This document shows positions 6,350 to 9,348 of a DNA stretch of 9,348 nucleotides, one piece after another. The position numbers were made by a program, and so were the translations under genes. Position 1 is the first letter of the stretch. Every line of letters begins with the position of its first letter. The notes under the pieces were generated by a model. That model searched no databases. It was not told the DNA's origin and saw only the letters and a list, made by a program, of their open reading frames with translations. Source of the DNA: Bacteroidales bacterium (lineage in GTDB: Bacteria > Bacteroidota > Bacteroidia > Bacteroidales > Muribaculaceae); NCBI GenBank assembly GCA_900755985.1, contig CAAEIL010000173.1:1-9348 (forward strand), written 5' to 3'.

Positions 6350-9348
6350 ATGCTCAACAAGATAATACGTTTTTCGCTCAACAACCGGCTCACCGTGGTC
6401 ATCCTCATGGTCCTGGTGCTGGTTTTCGGCACTGTCATTCTTCTACGCAGCGAAGTCGATATTTTTCCCGATCTCAATGCCCCTACGGTCGTTGTCATGA
6501 CTGAAGCTCCCGGCATGGCTCCCGAAGAGGTCGAAAAGCTCGTCACATACCCAATCGAAACTTCGGTCAACGGCTCTACCGGCGTTCGCCGCGTGCGCTC
6601 GACTTCCACAACAGGCTTTTCGGCCGTATGGGTCGAATTTGACTGGGGTACAGACATATACCGCGCACGACAGATTGTCTCGGAACGCATGGCCGGCCTT
6701 GACGGCACTCTGCCTCCGGGCGTCGGCACTCCAACACTCGGCCCGCAATCGTCAATTCTCGGCGAAATCATGATTATCGGTCTCACAGCCGACTCCACAT
6801 CGCTCATGGACCTCAACACCATTGCCGACAAAACGATACGCCCCCGTCTGCTGGCTCTCGGCGGTGTTTCGCAGGTGGCCATACTCGGCGGCGATGTCCG
6901 CCAATTCCAGATTCAGCTCATTCCCGACAAGATGAAGGCCATGAACGTCAGCATAGACGAAGTGGCCGACGCCGTCGAACTGATGAATCAGAATGCCGCC
7001 GGAAGCATAGTCTATGACTTCGGCAACGAATACATTGTCAAAGGCGAAATCAACACATCATCCACCGCCGAGCTTGCCCGCTCGGTAGTGCGCAGTGACG
7101 AAAACGGTGTTGTCCGCCTTGAAGACATCGCCGAGGTGACAATTGCGGGTGCCCATCCTCGGCTCGGCGTCGGCTCAGTGCGTGGCAAGCCTGCTGTCCT
7201 TGTTACTGTCACCAAACAGCCCGGCGTCAGCACCATTGACCTTACCGAGCGCATCGACGCCGACCTGGCTGTCATATCGCGCACTTTACCCCGCGACATA
7301 AAAATTTCGACCGACATCTTCAGACAGAGCGACTTCATAGACAATTCCATTTCAAATCTTCAGGAGACCTTGCTCGAAGGCGCGCTCTTTGTCATCGTCG
7401 TTCTGTTCTTCTTCCTGATGAACCTGCGCACGACGGTCATCTCCGTTGTCGCTCTGCCCTTGTCCATCATTCTTACAGTCATTGTCCTGCATGCATTTGG
7501 CTACACGCTCAACACCATGTCGCTGGGCGGCATCGCCATTGCCATAGGCTCGCTTGTCGACGATGCCATAGTCGATGTCGAAAACGTCTACAAGCGCCTG
7601 CGCGAAAACCGCTCGCAGCCCGAGGCCGAACGCAAACCTGTACTTAAGGTCATTTACCACGCATCGGCCGAGGTACGCATGCCCATCTTCAATTCCTCGC
7701 TGATAATCATCGCCAGTTTCCTGCCTCTTTTCTTCCTCAGCGGCATCGAAGGCCGTATGCTCATCCCTCTGGGCATATCGTTTATCGTAGCCCTGATAGC
7801 CTCGACAATAGTAGCTCTCACGCTGACTCCGGTACTCTGTTATTACCTTTTGGGTACACGCGCCCAAAATGCCGCCGAGAGTCGCGAACCCTGGGTCACA
7901 CGCCGTCTGCGCAGCGTCTATTCGCGGGCAGTCGAGTTCTGTCTGCGGCACGTCAGGGCATTGCTCGTCGGCGTCGCTGTCCTCTTTGCTGTGAGCATCG
8001 CGCTGTTTTTCACGCTGGGACGCTCGTTCCTGCCGTCGTTCAACGAGGGTTCGTTCACTATCAACGTTTCCACGTTGCCGGGCATATCGCTCGACGAGAG
8101 CGACCGCATAGGACGTGAAGCCGAGAAAATCATCCTCTCTGTCCCCGAAGTGCGCACGGTCGCTCGTAAGACCGGACGCGCCGAACTTGACGAGCACTCG
8201 CTTGGCGTCAACGTCTCCGAAATCGAAGCGCCATACATACTCGACCACGGACGAACACGCGGCGAAGTCGCTCGCGAACTCCGCGAAAACCTCTCCGAGC
8301 TGCCGGGAACCAACATCGAAATCGGTCAGCCTATCTCGCACCGCATCGACGCCATGCTTTCGGGTACCGAAGCACAGATTGCAATCAAGCTTTTCGGCGA
8401 CGACCTCAACAAACTCTTTGCCTTAGGACGTCAGATACAGTCGGCAGCCAAAGAAGTTCCCGGCGTCGTCGACGTCAACATCGAGCAGCAAATCGAGCGT
8501 CCGGAGCTAAGCATACGTCCCCGCCGCGAACTTCTGGCCCAGTATGGCATAACCATGCCGCAATTCCGCCGCGCACTCGAGACTTCGCTGGCCGGTATCA
8601 CCGTCTCGCAGGTTTACGAGAACGGCCAGCCCTACGACCTGACACTCGTCGTCGAGCCGTCTTCGCGCAGTTCGCTGCAAGCCGTCTCTGACTTACTGAT
8701 AGATTCCAATCAGGGCAAGATTCCGCTCAGCTCGGTTGCCGAGATTGTTTCGGCTACCGGTCCCAACACCATCAACCGCGAAAACGTCAAACGGCGCATC
8801 GTCATCTCGGCCAACGTCGAGGGCGGAGACCTGCGCGGAACAGTCAACGCCATTGCACAGGCTATCGACAAAAAAGTCAAGCTCCCCGAAAACTATTACA
8901 TAAGCTATGGCGGCCAGTTCGAGAGCGAAGCCGCTGCCTCGCGTACTCTTGCCTGGGCTTCGCTCGGCGCCCTACTGGTCATTCTCATGCTGCTGTACGG
9001 CGAGTTCAAGAACATAGGCCAGTCGCTGCTTATACTCATCAACATGCCACTGGCCATGATTGGCGGCATCCTCATCCTCGTCATCACCGGCAAGGAACTC
9101 AACATTCCCGCCATCATCGGCTTCATATCGCTTTTGGGTATCACCACGCGCAACGGCATGTTGCTCATCTCGCGCTTTAATGCGCTCAAGGCCGAAGGCA
9201 TGGAGCTGCATCGCCGCATCGTCACCGGCTCGTCCGACCGACTGCTGCCTATAATCATGACAGCGCTGACTTCGGCTCTTGCCCTGATACCCCTTGCCGT
9301 CAACGGCGACTCGCCGGGCAACGAAATACAGTCTCCGTTAGCCCTCCG
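6350..9348 (+). CDS. czcA: Heavy-metal efflux RND pump, CzcA/CusA family (3' partial)
   Basis: The frame opens at ATG 6350 and has no stop before the window edge: 999 complete codons, so only some 30-60 C-terminal residues are missing from a family length of about 1,030-1,050. The protein is a proton-driven inner-membrane trimeric exporter working with the adaptor upstream. TM1 is residues 14-32. A periplasmic porter domain follows (DIFPDLNAP and TGVRRVRSTSTTGFS are family motifs). TM2 starts near 338, and TM4 carries GSLVDDAIVDVENV with D404, D405, D409 and E411; D404 aligns with the essential proton-relay Asp405 of E. coli CusA. The second porter half holds QPISHRIDAMLSGTEAQIAI and LFGDD. 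TM8 begins near 865 and TM10-11 include LLGITTRNGMLLISRF, with R934 where CusA has Glu939. Of the three CusA substrate methionines only one, in DAMLSG, has a possible counterpart. This argues for divalent ions (Zn, Co, Ni, Cd) over Cu/Ag. No Shine-Dalgarno sequence is seen. The family is certain; the metal is inferred. Confidence 0.93.
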   Translation, partial: MLNKIIRFSLNNRLTVVILMVLVLVFGTVILLRSEVDIFPDLNAPTVVVMTEAPGMAPEEVEKLVTYPIETSVNGSTGVRRVRSTSTTGFSAVWVEFDWGTDIYRARQIVSERMAGLDGTLPPGVGTPTLGPQSSILGEIMIIGLTADSTSLMDLNTIADKTIRPRLLALGGVSQVAILGGDVRQFQIQLIPDKMKAMNVSIDEVADAVELMNQNAAGSIVYDFGNEYIVKGEINTSSTAELARSVVRSDENGVVRLEDIAEVTIAGAHPRLGVGSVRGKPAVLVTVTKQPGVSTIDLTERIDADLAVISRTLPRDIKISTDIFRQSDFIDNSISNLQETLLEGALFVIVVLFFFLMNLRTTVISVVALPLSIILTVIVLHAFGYTLNTMSLGGIAIAIGSLVDDAIVDVENVYKRLRENRSQPEAERKPVLKVIYHASAEVRMPIFNSSLIIIASFLPLFFLSGIEGRMLIPLGISFIVALIASTIVALTLTPVLCYYLLGTRAQNAAESREPWVTRRLRSVYSRAVEFCLRHVRALLVGVAVLFAVSIALFFTLGRSFLPSFNEGSFTINVSTLPGISLDESDRIGREAEKIILSVPEVRTVARKTGRAELDEHSLGVNVSEIEAPYILDHGRTRGEVARELRENLSELPGTNIEIGQPISHRIDAMLSGTEAQIAIKLFGDDLNKLFALGRQIQSAAKEVPGVVDVNIEQQIERPELSIRPRRELLAQYGITMPQFRRALETSLAGITVSQVYENGQPYDLTLVVEPSSRSSLQAVSDLLIDSNQGKIPLSSVAEIVSATGPNTINRENVKRRIVISANVEGGDLRGTVNAIAQAIDKKVKLPENYYISYGGQFESEAAASRTLAWASLGALLVILMLLYGEFKNIGQSLLILINMPLAMIGGILILVITGKELNIPAIIGFISLLGITTRNGMLLISRFNALKAEGMELHRRIVTGSSDRLLPIIMTALTSALALIPLAVNGDSPGNEIQSPLAL

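Noticed and set aside
7352..8341. Long open frame (329 codons) on the minus strand inside the pump gene
   Set aside because: It lies wholly antisense to a certain RND pump, has a composition typical of reversed coding sequence (runs of Asp, Gln, Arg, Glu), and shows no domain or start context.
1..9348. Mobile element, CRISPR array, defence island or biosynthetic cluster
   Set aside because: No transposase, integrase, spaced direct-repeat array, tRNA attachment site or defence or biosynthetic domains were seen. All complete genes belong to ordinary families of Bacteroidota.

Overview
The window reads as a chromosomal segment of a Bacteroidales bacterium (phylum Bacteroidota). The grounds are the Bacteroidetes-type promoter motif (TTG at -33, TAnnTTTG at -7) found in front of several genes, the general absence of strong Shine-Dalgarno sites, a FadL-like outer-membrane barrel ending in Phe, a helicase fused to TPRs, and an ftsE with no ftsX beside it. 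Base composition is moderate (G/C-ending codons preferred in genes, A/T-rich intergenic DNA). This would suit a mid-GC family such as Muribaculaceae, but the family placement is inference only.

Layout: (1) 1-66 is the Gly/Arg-rich tail of a + strand gene that starts outside the window. (2) 159-1787 encodes a FadL/OmpP1-type outer-membrane beta-barrel and is closed by a clear intrinsic terminator at 1811-1837. (3) 2034-4079 encodes an SF1 (Pif1/RecD-like) helicase with a C-terminal TPR array. Its promoter -7 box lies so close to the ATG that the mRNA may be leaderless. (4) Convergent to it, on the minus strand, is ftsE (4202-4870), standing alone. (5) An intergenic region of about 230 bp (4871-5103) holds divergent promoters for ftsE and for a metal-efflux operon, plus inverted and direct repeats that look like operators. 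(6) 5104-6309 (periplasmic adaptor, CzcB-like lipoprotein with His-rich ends) and 6350 to beyond 9348 (inner-membrane RND pump, CzcA/CusA family) form an operon. The pump gene is open to the window edge and lacks only its last few dozen codons.

How the genes work together: the adaptor and pump should form two parts of a tripartite heavy-metal efflux machine (RND family, HME class). The outer-membrane channel is not in the window and may lie downstream or elsewhere. The His-rich adaptor, the extra acidic residues in pump TM4 and the lack of the CusA-type methionine/glutamate residues point to divalent cations (Zn/Co/Ni/Cd) more than Cu(I)/Ag(I). The barrel, helicase and ftsE genes are housekeeping-type neighbours with no evident functional link to the efflux operon. 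No mobile element, CRISPR array, tRNA or rRNA was recognised. I do not see a convincing new multi-gene system here. The points most worth a second look are the operator-like repeats at 4917-5052, the His-rich 8-codon tandem repeat in the adaptor, the pump's unusual TM4 acidic cluster, and the helicase-TPR architecture.
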